Positions 45,225 to 56,251 of a DNA stretch of 64,000 nucleotides are shown here, one piece after another. Under the pieces are notes generated by a model that worked only from the letters and a program-made list of their open reading frames with translations, had not been told where the DNA came from and made no database searches. The stretch is from NCBI GenBank assembly GCA_028564705.1, contig JAPXFQ010001135.1, positions 186,001-250,000 of the forward strand. Direction: 5' to 3'. The position numbers were made by a program, and so were the translations under genes. Every line of letters starts with the position of its first letter. Position 1 is the stretch's first letter. The stretch comes from Apricaphanius iberus. Taxonomy: Eukaryota > Chordata > Actinopteri > Cyprinodontiformes > Aphaniidae.

Positions 45225-45756
45225 AGACACACTCCATAACTTTGCAGGTATTTGCCCTCTGTCGCCCTCTCAAGGTTTGCGGTGTAACACATCTGTCGTA
45301 AAAACAAATATATGTGGATTGTATATGAAGAAATGTATAATGGTTTTACAAGCTCATCTGCAAAAAAAAAAACAACCATCAAATTACCGGTAAGTTGGTA
45401 ACCCATCAAGCAGTTTTCCCAGCACTGTGTCACATCATCACGGCAAATATGCTGGAACAAGCATTTATTACTTACCAATCCAGTAGCAACACGGCTAGTC
45501 CAAGATCTATAGTACATCCTGGTCTATCTCTAACGCCTCATTCACTGCGGCTGCCCACATAAAACTGCTCTCTTTAAGCCCAGTTTCTTTTACTCGTTTC
45601 TTCTAAAAGAGTCGTCTTTTTCAAGTCTCAAAACCGATGGTTTGTTTACATCATTAGGTAGTGTGTAGCATACTGCCGTAAAGCGAAACTCAGTCAGTAC
45701 GTCAAGGCAAGCGGTCCAGGAGTAAAAAGGTCTACATGCAGTTTACAGCTGTGTCT
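45225..45756. mobile_element. TTAA-flanked MITE Y, copy 1
   Basis: The left edge ttaa-AGACACACTCCATAAC and the reverse-complemented right edge ttaa-AGACACAGCTG share AGACACA. TTAA stands at both borders (45221-45224, 45757-45760), as for piggyBac targets. The interior aligns with 56245-56872, for example gtctcaaaacc, cagtacgtc/cagtacatc and actgccgtaaagcgaaact/actgccataaagtgaaact. It has no transposase. Confidence 0.55.
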
Positions 45757-45758
45757 TT

Positions 45759-45840
45759 AAGTAACTGTTAAGATACTTGTTTATTTAGCATGTAAGTATG
45801 GACTCAGAAACTAAGTAGACAAGTATCTTAACAGTTACTT
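45759..45840. repeat. 82-bp hairpin with 22-bp perfect arms
   Basis: The arms aagtaactgttaagatact + tgt and its exact reverse complement are separated by 38 bp. A related word, gtagacaagtatct, recurs at 50650-50664 next to ttaatacttgtt. Confidence 0.85.
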
Positions 45841-46094
45841 ATTTTCATTATTTCTTTTCATTTAATTGATTAATTTCAGACATGTTAATGAGTTCATACA
45901 CTTTGTTTCTATCATATAGAGCCAGACTTTAAGTTACACGAAATTGAGCACATATACACATATGTGCATAGAAACCCAAATCCATACCTATATGTACATA
46001 CATATATATGTCCACACATACCCATACAGTGTATACATACAGTATACACACAAACATATACATATACACAAAACACTCTACAACATGTCTGAAA
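45841..46094. other. AT/AC-rich cryptic repeat
   Basis: Words such as catatacacatatgtgca and tatacatacagtatacac fill 45950-46075. The sequence is simple-repeat-like. Confidence 0.5.
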
Positions 46095-48408
46095 AGGGGT
46101 AGGAAGAAGTTAAAAAAAAACTTATTTAATCCTACTTCTTCTCCAGTATTCTAATCTTACATTTGGAGTAATTGTCCTGTTTCCAAAGTCTTCTAATCTA
46201 AGTGAAAAAAATAAATAAATAAATAAATAAAAGAAAATTAATATAAATATATATCAATAGAAAAATAATCTAATATTATTCTTGTAGTAAATTCTAGAGT
46301 CTTGACTTCGAATCCTTATTCACATCCACTAACATACATGTGCGTACACACACCAACCCAAAAATATATCACGTCCCACTCACATGTACAGTTCTCTATA
46401 TTGTACGAGGCATCAATTCACCTCTGGATTGCATCTCGTTACTTCACAAAAATCATTAGTCTAAACTTATTTTTAAACAAACTCATGCTTGGACATTGTT
46501 TGAGTTCTTGGCTGAGTTTATTCCAAACCCTATCACCACAGACTGAAATGCACATCCTCTTCATGGTTTTTCGAACACGCTTTATCCCAAAGTTGCACCT
46601 TCCCCTGTAATCATAACCCCCTTTCCTCTCTGTAAAAAGTTTCTGTATATTATCTGGTAGTTGATTGTTCCTGGCCTTAAACATTAACTGAGCTGTTTGA
46701 AATTCTACCAGATCTGAGAGTTTTAGTTGGCAGGAGTTTCTGAATAAATCATTAGTGTGATCCTGGAAACCTGCCTTATGAATTATCCGGATGGCTTTTT
46801 TCTTGAGTGTGCACAATGGTTGGAGTGAGGATTTGTAGGTGTTGCCCCAGACTTCCACGCAGTAATTTAAATAAGGCAGAATTAGTGAGAAGTATAATAT
46901 CTGTGAAGCTTTTATATTCAAGAACGGTTTGGCTTTACCAATGATGTAGATGCTTCTGGATAATTTAGACTGAAGATGGTGAATGTGTGGCTTCCAGCTG
47001 ATCTTGTGGTCGATAATCACCCCCAAAAACGTAATTTCTTTAACTCTGTCTATAATTATACTGTCTATCACCATTTTTACATCGCTGTTCCCCTTACGCT
47101 TCCCAAACAACATATATTTTGTTTTATCCAAATTTAAAGACAGTTTATTAAAATCACACCATTTCTTTAGAATCAGAATCAGAATCAGAATCAGTTTATT
47201 GGCCAAGTATGTCACATACAAGGAATTTGACTCCGGCAAACTTTACTTTGATCAGTTCAGAGTTGACGTCTTCCATAAGCTGTTGCAGGTTTTCCCCAGT
47301 ATACAAAATATACATATATCATTTATGTATAAGATGAAAAGTTCAGGACCCAGCACTGACCCCTGGGGAACACCACAAACAATGTCCAAGCATGATGACT
47401 GAAAATCCCTGATTTTCATAAATTGTTGCCTGTTACTTAAATAACTTTTCATCCATTGTAATACAACACCCCTGATCCCATAATCCAGTTTCTTAAATAA
47501 TATTTAATGATTTATTGTCTCAAATGCTTTTTTCAGATCGATGAAGAATCCAACTGCAAATGTCTTTTTATCTATGGAACAGGTGATTTCTTCTATTAAT
47601 TCCAGAACTGCCAATGAAGTGGATCTTTGTGATCTGAATCCATTTTGGCTTTCAGCAAGCAGTTTGTGCTTGTCAATAAATTTGTCTAATCTGTTAACAA
47701 ACAGTTTTTCTAAGATTTTGGAAAACTGTGGTAGTAGAGAAACCGGCCTATAATTGGTGAATTGGTGTCTGTCCCCAGTTTTGTATAATGGGATGGCTTT
47801 AGCGGTTTTCATGCTATTTGGAAATTTACCAGTTTGAAAAGAGAGATTACAGATATGTGTCACTGGTCGAACTATTGCTACAGTAACCTTTTTGACTATT
47901 GTCATATCAGTACCATCACAGTCAGTTGACACCTTGTTTTTACATGTATGTACAGTATCCATGATTTCTTTCTGCTCCAAAGCAGTGAGAAACATTGGAT
48001 TTCTATATATTAGTTTCTCATTCCAATCTTCTGCTGATCCAGGATCAAGGATTTTTCCTGCCAGTTTTGGTCCAACACTTACAAAATACCTGTTAAAGTT
48101 ATTAACCACATCGTTCATATCATTTATGATTTCATCATTATTAATAAAATGCTGTGGATAATTTTTTTTTAGAATGTTTCATAATTACATTGTTTAATAT
48201 ATTCCAAATACTTTTAGTATTACTTTTATTCCTATATGATAATTCACCATAGTATTCCTGTTTTGAGATTCGTAATATATTTGTCAATTTATTTTGATAT
48301 TTTTTGTATTTATTCTCAGCTTGTTCAGTTCTATTTTTTTTTTTTATTCTCTGTAGAGTGTATTCTTTTTTTACAGGCATTTTTCTTAAAGAAGCTCACA
48401 TGGAAAGA
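46095..48408 (-). pseudogene. Rex1-like (CR1/L2 group) LINE, broken
   Basis: Read on the minus strand, it has an NRYKKYQNKLT-like leader (48141-48380) and an RT N-terminal part (47504-48118) with NYRPVSLLP, QNGFRSQRST and motif A IDLKKAFETINH followed by a stop codon. SYLSNRQQF and [21 protein letters not shown] follow (47340-47452). The catalytic FADD box is absent because the sequence jumps from NDIC directly to IFC. A 71-bp insertion (47170-47240) then interrupts it, and KLSLNLDKTKYMLFG and the C-terminal part follow to 46439. The 3' UTR ends near 46095 with an AAAT microsatellite at about 46205-46232. The 5' half (endonuclease) is missing. Rex1 is my best family guess. CR1/L2 group is safer. 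Confidence 0.8.
47170..47240 (-). mobile_element. 71-bp LINE-tail insertion within the Rex1-like copy
   Basis: It consists of gaatca repeats, then gtttattggccaagtatgtc and acatacaaggaatttgac, a common fish LINE/SINE 3' end. cttta lies at both edges (47165-47169, 47241-47245). Removing the insert with one copy rejoins the host LINE frame (...ELIKVK + KWCDFNK). Confidence 0.8.
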
Positions 48409-48640
48409 ATCTACAGTGGGGAAAATAATTATTTGACCCCTCGCTGATTTTGTAAATTTCTCCAATGACAAACAAATGAAAAGTCTCAGAACAGTATCAT
48501 TTCAATGGTAAAATGGTTATGTTAACAGTGACATATAGCATATCAAAAGGAAAATGGAAAAATAACTTTTAAAAGATAGAATCTGATTTGCATTTAACTT
48601 AGTGAAATAAGTATTTGAACCCTCTAACAAAAAAAAATAC
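48409..48640 (+). mobile_element. Tc1-like transposon, terminal fragment
   Basis: tacagtggggaaaataatta and ttgacccctcgctgattttg form the terminus of a common fish Tc1 family. gaaataagtatttgaaccct near 48604 is the matching inner subterminal repeat. The transposase and other end are missing. The fragment abuts the truncated 5' edge of the Rex1-like LINE and the start of repeat Z. Confidence 0.7.
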
Positions 48641-48840
48641 TTAAAGGGGAATTCTGTTTTTTCTTTTCAACCTGGACCTTATTTTTTAGCAATTTTCATG
48701 TTTTTTCACTCACACTGAGAAGTTTGGAGCAGTTTGAGCTGTTCAGCAGTATTTATACATCCAGTCTTGATCAGCATACATCTGTAGAACGAGTGCTTGG
48801 GGCAGTCCAAATGCCACTTGTAAAAAGGTTTAATCTTCCC
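48640..48840 (+). repeat. dispersed repeat Z, copy 2
   Basis: It matches 24058-24255 from ttaaaggggaattctgtttt to aaggtttaatc without the microsatellite expansion of copy 1. Confidence 0.7.
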
Positions 48841-48927
48841 CAAATTTTACCATGTTTGTATTCTCCTTGGATTTACAAACACCTCAGAAGAGCTTCTTGA
48901 TTGTCTTCCGGGCCAATTTGGGGGCTT

Positions 48928-49019
48928 AACAATAAAAAAATTTATAAAAAGCTGACAAATTTGCTGCGGCAGCATCCGCGTCGGCAAGTTTGTCAGCTTT
49001 TTATCATTGTTTTATTGTT
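48928..49019. repeat. 92-bp imperfect hairpin
   Basis: The left arm aacaataaaaaaatttataa-aaagctgacaaatttgc pairs with the right arm (reverse complement aacaataaaacaatgataaa-aagctgacaaacttgc) around a 19-base GC-rich loop. It could be a foldback MITE or a hairpin RNA precursor. Confidence 0.75.
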
Positions 49020-49029
49020 GTCAAGTAAT

Positions 49030-49205
49030 TTCCCCTGCTGTATGCATATATACACACCTCAATTTGGCCTATATGTGGCATATATATGTACGTATGTGGC
49101 ATATGGAGTATCATATATGTGCATATATGCTGTATATAGGCAGCATATATGTGCATATAAACTGCATATAGGCTTCATATATGCTCATATATCCTCATAT
49201 AGATT
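49030..49205. repeat. cryptic CATATATG-type repeat
   Basis: gcatatatgctgtatatagg, catatatgtgcatata and related words recur many times within 175 bp. Confidence 0.7.
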
Positions 49206-49519
49206 ATTTCAAGCCAGAATGAAAACGTTCTTTGTAAACCCCTGCTGTATGTTGCCAAGTTTAATGAGCGCGTGTAAGTCCAAGTCTGTTTCTGAATGAA
49301 AAGTCAATGTATGTGGCCTTTCATCAAAATGAAAGCAAAAAAGCTTGATTAATAAAAGAAAAATATTTAGTGCTATTCAGAACCTCATCCGAAAAAATTG
49401 CAAATTATCTCTGTCTAAAAGGACTGCTTATACAACATATTTGGTTAATTTCTGTTATATAAAACAATGTAAAAGAAATATAATAGATATAATATAATAA
49501 AGTATTTCTGCAGACCAGA

Positions 49520-49690
49520 GGTCTCTGAATCATTACGGAGGTCTGGGGTGTATAGAGTGAAAAAGAATGGTGAGAGTATGGTTTCCCGTGGTGCTCCTTT
49601 AACTGCCGGCCACCTGTTTTAACACACAATCCTTCAGTCTCACAAACTTTTAGTCTGTCAGGTAGTCCTTAATCCAGGCAATTGTGGAGG
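49520..49690 (-). pseudogene. LINE reverse transcriptase relic
   Basis: On the minus strand the broken translation gives WIKDYLTD, KFVRLKDCV and a decayed GAPQGTVLSPFLFTLYT-like block (as ...STTGNHTLTILFHSI). This is the pattern of a common fish jockey/CR1-type LINE. No open frame remains. Confidence 0.5.
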
Positions 49691-49859
49691 GCTCCATCCG
49701 TGTTTTATGGTATTTCCGGTAGTGCCTGGTGATGGTGGGGGTTTCTGCCCTCCCTCCTTGGGCGCCCTGGTTGGTGCCTCAGCTGCTGCCATGGATCTGC
49801 TTCAGTCGAGGCAAATGAGGTTTGAGAAGGGGGAATAATTGTCTTTGTTTTTTTTACAA

Positions 49860-49980
49860 TTGTGGGTTAGGGATGGGAATGTAGGTTATGTGGGGTCTTT
49901 TTAATCTGTAAAGCACTTTGAGCTGCATTGTTTTGTATGAAAAGCACTTTATAAATAATGTTTAATTTGATTTGATTTTA
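49860..49980 (+). repeat. LINE 3' tail
   Basis: tctgtaaagcactttgagct, then tgaaaagcactttataaata and a tttgatttgatttta tail, is the standard CR1/L2-group 3' end in fish. Confidence 0.65.
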
Positions 49981-52009
49981 TTCTGGCAAATCATGATGAA
50001 TTGTGTTAAAGCTGCAGTCTGGATAATTTTATTTATTTATTAAAGTTTTATATATCTTTAAAATTATGTTGGGTTCAGTACTGTGATAAAAGGCTAGTGC
50101 TTCTCAACATTTGTTATTTTTCTTAAGTCCCTCCTTCCTCTCATAGACCCCTATGGAATTCACACTGACTGACTACTTAAATAAGGTTATTCCATGGACC
50201 ACAGATTTCCAGCCAACCCCACAATTTGGACACTTCTGTTTTAGCTTATTCAAGGTCTGCGCCTAGATCTCCTTTGATGCACACGGTAATATGTAGAAGG
50301 GTTAACGCTAAATAGTACCTGATGAAATAATCTAAAGGATAACTAAAAGTAAAGACTAAAAGTTAAAAACTGAAACCTAAAAGGTTCAATTTAAACTAAA
50401 ATACGTACTTTATTTAATCAACAAAAAAAATTAAATTTTAATAATTGGAACTTAATTTTAAAAAAAAGTTCACCACTGCATCCTGCACTTATGTTACAAT
50501 CACATTGCCTACATTACCTAAAATACATTAAGAGGAGGAGGAGGGAAGTTTGATGGTAGGAAAGTTTGTTTTTTATATGCGTGTGTGATTTTATGATTGT
50601 ACTGTATATGTGTGTGTTAAATAACGTTAAGAAGCACTACAAGACCTGTAGACAAGTATCTGTTAATACTTGTTGGATAACTGTTTCATGAATTTGTTCT
50701 GGATAATGACTGGCTTGGAGGGTAGAGTAGTTTGCTTGTTATTGCAAGGTTGTAGGTTCAATTACAGCTTCTGGCTGTCACATGGTTTGTTTATTTTTTG
50801 CCATAAAAGTTGGATGAAATGGAACAAAAGATGGAGGCTAAAACTTACTCAAATTGTTGCACCAATTTTTTTGGTTACATTCAATTTCTTTTTAGAGTAG
50901 ATTTTCTAAAATATTTTGAGAGCAAATAATTTTCAAAATGCCATTCTACAAAAAAATTGTCCAACTTTATATGCAAATAGAAGTGATACACTGCTGTTTT
51001 AAATTAAGTCATTCATTCATTTATTGTAACCTTACAGGAGCCTTTCCTTACATTAGTTATTTGTCTTAAAAGAGAGAGAGAAACCAGCTTTAAACAGCTC
51101 TGCTACTGGCACTTTTTGATGAGGTCATTGTGTGTGGTTTAACAGGATACAATCAAAAAGGAGTTTCACTTGCTCCAGATAAAAGACAGTTTATTATATC
51201 TCTATTATTTCGTAAATTTGTTTGTATTGGTGTGTGAGTATACTATTGACATTTGATAAAGCAGGTTACCTGCTAAATGGGATGACATAGCATTTTCCGT
51301 TGCCCCATATCTAAAAACAGTCAAGCATTTTGATTGGTATTCAAAAGGAAGAACAATGTTTTCAGTAAAACTAAACTCACATGAGCAAAAGTTAACCTGT
51401 GAACTCTTTGTGAGTGCCTTGGGGCTTCCTTTGGCTATGCTTCGCCTGGAAAGGAGAATAATTTGCATCTTATATTAGCATTTTTTTATATTGGGGTCTA
51501 TGTTTGTCAATCTCAAAATCACAACTACATTGAGACCAATCAGACCAGGCAAGGTTCTTACAATCTACTATCGTCAAAGTTTTGGTGCACCTGTTTGAGC
51601 TGAAGTTTCATTTTCCTGTTCTTAATTGACTGCAGCTGCACCAGTTATGCTTCTCTGCGGCTGTAGTTCATCTCCTTCAAGAGGTGAAGTGTTGTGGGTT
51701 TGATATGGTATTTGCATCTGTAAATGTAAACCCAATGTATGTTTTAGTATAAAATTCCCAGTAGATTGGTAGTTTCTAAATAGTCAGTCCATTCTGTCTA
51801 GCACTAATAAACACACTGCCAAAAATCTGGTTCATTCTGATTCTCAGTTTGAACTTTAATAATGAGTTACCACCTTATAGTTGGCAGATTCACTATTTGT
51901 TTTAAGAAGATAGCAACGTAATAATGTGGCCAGGTAGTGTATGTCGTGGGTGGTGAAGTTTCTTCGTGGAGTTATATTGTACTGACTAGTTTTGGCCTTT
52001 TGGTTCTTT
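49981..52009. other. unassigned; tRNA-like SINE fragment at 50715-50775
   Basis: At 50715-50775, gagggtagagtagtttgc (A-box-like) and gtaggttcaattac (B-box-like) are spaced as in a tRNA-derived SINE head. The rest has no recognised gene or repeat. Confidence 0.35.
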
Positions 52010-52076
52010 ACGGCTGCTGGTTAGCGCACATGACTCTCACCTGGGAGTCGTGGGATCTAATCCCGCTCGGGCCCTT
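52010..52076 (+). repeat. tRNA-derived sequence (SINE head or tRNA pseudogene)
   Basis: ggctgctggttagcgcacat resembles a D-arm/A-box, gactc-tcacctgg-gagtc forms an anticodon-like arm with an 8-base loop, and gggatctaatcccgc resembles a T-arm with a damaged B-box. The 5' acceptor strand does not pair with the 3' cgggccc, so it is not a working tRNA gene. Confidence 0.45.
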
Positions 52077-52168
52077 ATTGTGTACATTGCCACATTTGAA
52101 AAATCCAGCTGACCCACCCGAAACTCCCAGCAGTCAACCGATGTGGCATACGTAAACAACAGTTAAAA

Positions 52169-52177
<9 letters not shown>

Positions 52178-52208
<31 letters not shown>
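52178..52208. repeat. (TA)n microsatellite at LINE 3' end
   Basis: An A run (52164-52177), then about fifteen TA units, abuts the 3' end of the LINE at 52209. It may be the LINE tail or the target. Confidence 0.9.
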
Positions 52209-52210
<2 letters not shown>

Positions 52211-52298
52211 TAACATATCTTTATTCAGACCGAGAAACAAAGGTCCACAGGAAACATACAATAGATACAGACAGACAGAAAAATAAAACAGGGGATTA

Positions 52299-54991
52299 CT
52301 ATAATCCATATAAACACTTTCTCCAGTGCCTCCAAAGCAGCGAGCTGTACCGGACACTGCTCTGGTCAGGCCATGTAAAAACAATTAAAATTTCATTTTG
52401 TGAGTCCATAAGTCTCATCATGAATTTATGAACAACATTCCTTATGACAGCATTTAGTGTGATCACTTCATTCTGCACAAACAACTGACTGGCACTGGTC
52501 CAGCGAGGGACTTTCAAAAGAATCCTAAAAGCATCGTTGTATGCTACTTGCAGCTTGTGAAATTTAGCTTTTGTGTAGCAGCACCACAGGTGGGCAGTGT
52601 AGAGTGGTGTGCAGTAGGCTTTAAACAAAGCTATTTTTACATTTTCTGTACACATGCCGAATTTCCGTACCAGCATATTAGCTTGTGAGTACAATTTACA
52701 ATACTGCCTCTGGATGTCATCATCATCAGAGAGATCACTCCTGATGATGTGACCGAGGTACTTCACTTTTTCCACAACTGCCAGTTCCCCTCCTAGCAAG
52801 TGAAACATCGGAAATACAGCCTTATGCTGCTCTTTAGTCCTCACAATCATCACAACAGTCTTTTTCGGGTTAAATTTGATATCATATTGTTCACCATATT
52901 CAGTACACACATTAAGCAATTGCTGAAGACCTGCTGAGTAGGGTGACATGATGACCAAGTCATCAGCATAAAGTAGATGGTTTAGTAGTCTCTCCCCTAT
53001 CATGCAGCCGATGTTGCACTTCCCCATCTAACCTGCATAGTTTGATGCGTATACCAATAACCTAGGGCCCGGATTAGGTAGGGAGGAACCCCTCGCTGCT
53101 GTAGTTTTTCAAGCAGTTTGCCATGGTCAAATGCTTTGGAGGCATCCAAGAAGCACAGAAACATTGTGGAGTTCTGCCCTCTGTACTTCCTCACAGCCTC
53201 TTTCATGGCATAGATGCACATATCAGTTCCGTGTTTACTTTTAAAACCAAACTGCTCATCAGTGGTTACGACATATTTCTGAAATCTATCCAGGAGTACG
53301 ATTTCAAGAACCTTTGATATGACACAGGCCAATGCAATTGGCCTGTAATTATCAATACTGGAGATTTTCCCTGTTTTATCCTTAATTACAGGTACAAGTA
53401 CAACAGTCAGCATAGAGCTGGGCAATATACCATGCTTTAACATTGCAGTAATACATAAAGCAAGTAATACCACAACTCTATGACTGGCAAATTTTAAATG
53501 CTCCGCTGTGATTTGATCCAATCCGCAAGATTTACCCATAGATAGTTTCCTGATGGCTTTAGATACCTCATCAGTAGTGACATTCACATTGTCAGGGGAC
53601 AAATCACCAATATTAAAATTTTTACTTTTTACACAATTGAATAAATCACTATAATGCTTTCTCCACATCTCCACAACATTATCAGGCCCTGTAAATCCTT
53701 CCACACTAGAGGGCAGAGGAACTTTGGCAGCATTCATAATCTGGACTTCTTTCCAGAAGTCTTGCACATTATTTTGCAACAGTTTTCGCCCCAAGGAGTC
53801 AGCCCTCAGATTATGCTCCGTCCTTTTTATGTACCGTACAGCACATTTAAATTTCTTATCCATCTGTTTTTTATACTCAAATACAGATCCAGACCTCGGT
53901 TTACCCGCAGCAACCCACTTTGTAAAGGCCACTTTAGCCTGCTGGTTGTGTTTCCTTACATACTCATTCCATCCAGGTCGAGCATTTTGTCTTTTAGAAC
54001 TTATTTTACAAAATGGTGTGCTTGAGTCTTTTAATCCAGCCACAACTAGATCATACATCTTACACACATCCTCACTATGACTCAGGTTATCACAATTAAT
54101 ATTTCCACACATCAAAGCATTGTATGAAATGGGGATATTCCCAAGGGGCCTCTCTGTCAGATAATAATAGTGCTGTAAATCACACTCTGTGAGCTTTACC
54201 CACTCTACTTTCCCATCACTATTGTGGGTATCATGAAGGGTTAAAGCGGGTAGACTCTCCACATTTAGTGTGATAGAGACAGGCATGTGATCCGCAGTTG
54301 CCATCCCATACAAGATCTCAAGGTCCACTATACCCTCCTTAGCATCTGCAGTGCTTATGCAGTGATCAAGCCATGAAGTTGTATTCCAGGCTTCACTGAC
54401 ATATGTATAGCTATCACTTGGCAAGAAATCCTTACTTGACAAGTTTAGCTTGTTGTCCTCATAGAACTGAATTAAAAGCTGTCCAAATATGGACTTCACA
54501 TCAAAAATATCGGCATTGAAATCACCCATTACATAAATACAAGTACATTCACTTTCTTCAATAAATGAACCAATAAAGGCAAGTCTTTGTAGATATTCAG
54601 CTTCATTGTCATGACATTCATATGGCATGTAAACATTCAGAATAATAAAAACATTATTGTCCCAGGTAACTTTAACACCAATACACCAATCGACATCCAT
54701 TCTGATCACACTAATAACTGGGTCATACTTCTTTTGCCACATTATGGCCACACCTCCAGATATTCTACCATGCACTATCCCCAAACTCAAGTCTGTTGTA
54801 GACTCCCCTGCCCCGTGGAAGTCAATATTAACAGAGTTCAGCTTGTCCAAGTCTTGCTTCGAGAGGAAAGTTTCCTGTATACATAAAATGTCAGTGTTCT
54901 CAAACAGTTGATCAACAACCAAGCGTCGGGCTTTATCCGCAGGATTTTGTTCTAGACGCAGGCCCCGAGTGTTAGATGTAACGACCCTCAT
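52299..54991 (-). pseudogene. LINE ORF2: endonuclease-RT with internal deletion
   Basis: The frame starts at ATG 54991, six bases after the ORF1 stop. Residues ~1-235 are an APE endonuclease with SNTRGL, QETFL, GDFNADIF and ADHMPV. The RT begins near 440, with NYRPIALACVISK and motif A DASKAFDH (~612), where about three residues normally following FD are missing. At about 53026 the frame jumps from VRWGS to GKCNIGCMIG in another frame. The stretch with the GVRQGGILSP-LFN-YMDDL type motif is deleted. The downstream part (52299-53027) retains YADDLVI and the C-terminal domain. Without that RT block the protein cannot be functional. The tggggaa/gggaagt overlap at the junction suggests a microhomology deletion. 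Confidence 0.85.
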
Positions 54992-54997
54992 AGATAT

Positions 54998-56170
54998 TTA
55001 CATCAGGAGCGCCTTCGACTCTGCGTCCCCAAAAGCTACTGTTGCCTTGGGTTTACGCACTTCATAATACCGTCGCACAAATGCGCCTTCTGGCCACAAA
55101 GCCGGATCATACATGTCTTTAACATCATCACACTCTGCAACAACTTTGAAAGAGCTATATCTACTCTGTGCTGAGTCTATCTTAGAGCATGTAACTTCGC
55201 GTCCAAGTTTGTTTCGCAAGTAAAGTGACAGCGTGTCTGCCTCTAATTCAGGCACAAACTTCGTGGCAAAGACACTCACCATTTTCGTCCTCACAGTTCG
55301 AATGCTACTCCCAGGGCCGGTTCCAACAATGCCGCTTCTCTTCTCCGGTTGCAGTGGCCTATTCAGTTGGGGTTTGGGTCTCCCCAAAGTAGCAGCCGGG
55401 CGTGGTCGGTAACGTTTAGCCACGGTGCTCCACTTAGCTGCTACAGTCGATGCGTTAGCATCCCCCTCCACCGTACTTTCCGCTGTGGGCACATTACGCA
55501 TGGTCCTGACCCCGCTGGGCAACCACTGTGCCGGTGCATCAGATACGCTCCCCGTGCCTTCCTCTTCTGTCACCGCATCATTGTTGCTCACTTGCGGTGC
55601 CAGTGAAGTTGCAGCCCTGCCCGGGCCGCACTGCTCCACCGCAGTCAGCCGCCGGTGTAGATCCTCTGTCGCAGCACACAGTTCAGTAGAAACATTTGCC
55701 TGCATGTTCATTCCCATCTTTAAAGCAGTCATATCTGTACTCAGTTTCTCAATTTTAGCAAGTAAACATGAGACATCGATGCTGTTAAATGTCACAGGCG
55801 GCAGTTCGTCCAGACGATGTGACACAAAGCGAGGAATTTTACCACCAAGCTCATTTAGTAGCGCCAGACAGCTTTTGACGTTGTTTGTGTCTTTCTGTTC
55901 TCCTCTGTGCTGAATATTACGCTGCGCAGACCCAGGGCAGAGATCATACAGTGCTTTCTTTGAGCTTGCAATCCATTCCGACGGAAAGTGGCTTGTAATT
56001 AGTAACACAAGCTCATCTTGCGCCATTGTCTTCATTTTAACAACAAGAAAATTCAATAATTCATCTTCCACAATGATGTTACCGTCAGTGGACGTGTAAA
56101 TCTCAGGTTTAGTTTTCACCTGGGAGACAGCAGACTCTCCACCTGCCTGCTTCTCTCGACCAGACGCCAT
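54998..56170 (-). CDS. LINE ORF1 protein (nucleic-acid-binding, inferred)
   Basis: The frame is 390 codons from the ATG at 56170 (MASGREKQ). The longer frame upstream merely runs through the TA microsatellite and is rejected as a start. The middle (about residues 130-190) contains a heptad-like DVSCLLAKIEKLSTDMTALK segment that could form a coiled coil. The C-terminal third (SVFATKFVPELEADTLSLYL ... WPEGAFVRRYYEVRK) resembles a domain seen at the end of ORF1 in related fish LINEs, probably RNA-binding. No CCHC knuckle is seen. The frame is open, but with its partner ORF2 broken it probably has no role in cis. Confidence 0.7.
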   Translation of the reverse strand: MASGREKQAGGESAVSQVKTKPEIYTSTDGNIIVEDELLNFLVVKMKTMAQDELVLLITSHFPSEWIASSKKALYDLCPGSAQRNIQHRGEQKDTNNVKSCLALLNELGGKIPRFVSHRLDELPPVTFNSIDVSCLLAKIEKLSTDMTALKMGMNMQANVSTELCAATEDLHRRLTAVEQCGPGRAATSLAPQVSNNDAVTEEEGTGSVSDAPAQWLPSGVRTMRNVPTAESTVEGDANASTVAAKWSTVAKRYRPRPAATLGRPKPQLNRPLQPEKRSGIVGTGPGSSIRTVRTKMVSVFATKFVPELEADTLSLYLRNKLGREVTCSKIDSAQSRYSSFKVVAECDDVKDMYDPALWPEGAFVRRYYEVRKPKATVAFGDAESKALLM

Positions 56171-56196
56171 GTTGTTGTCTAAAAGGAGAGGGTAAA

Positions 56197-56198
<2 letters not shown>

Positions 56199-56244
<46 letters not shown>
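56199..56244. repeat. (AT)n microsatellite at LINE 5' end
   Basis: About twenty-three AT units lie directly upstream of the LINE. Confidence 0.95.

Positions 56245-56251
<7 letters not shown>

Larger units (their letters stand above)
52209..56198 (-). mobile_element. two-ORF LINE (I/Nimb-like?), nearly full length
   Basis: On the minus strand it has ORF1 (56170-54998), ORF2 (54991-52299, broken) and a short 3' end, bracketed by TA microsatellites at both edges. The APE-type endonuclease plus RT of the DASKAFD...YADDL type, and an ORF1 without zinc knuckles, fit the jockey/I superfamily. I recall similar proteins labelled Nimb, but the clade is unverified. It abuts MITE Y copy 2. Confidence 0.85.

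Noticed and set aside
52010..52076. Functional tRNA gene
   Set aside because: The acceptor stem does not pair, the anticodon loop is 8 bases and the B-box is damaged.
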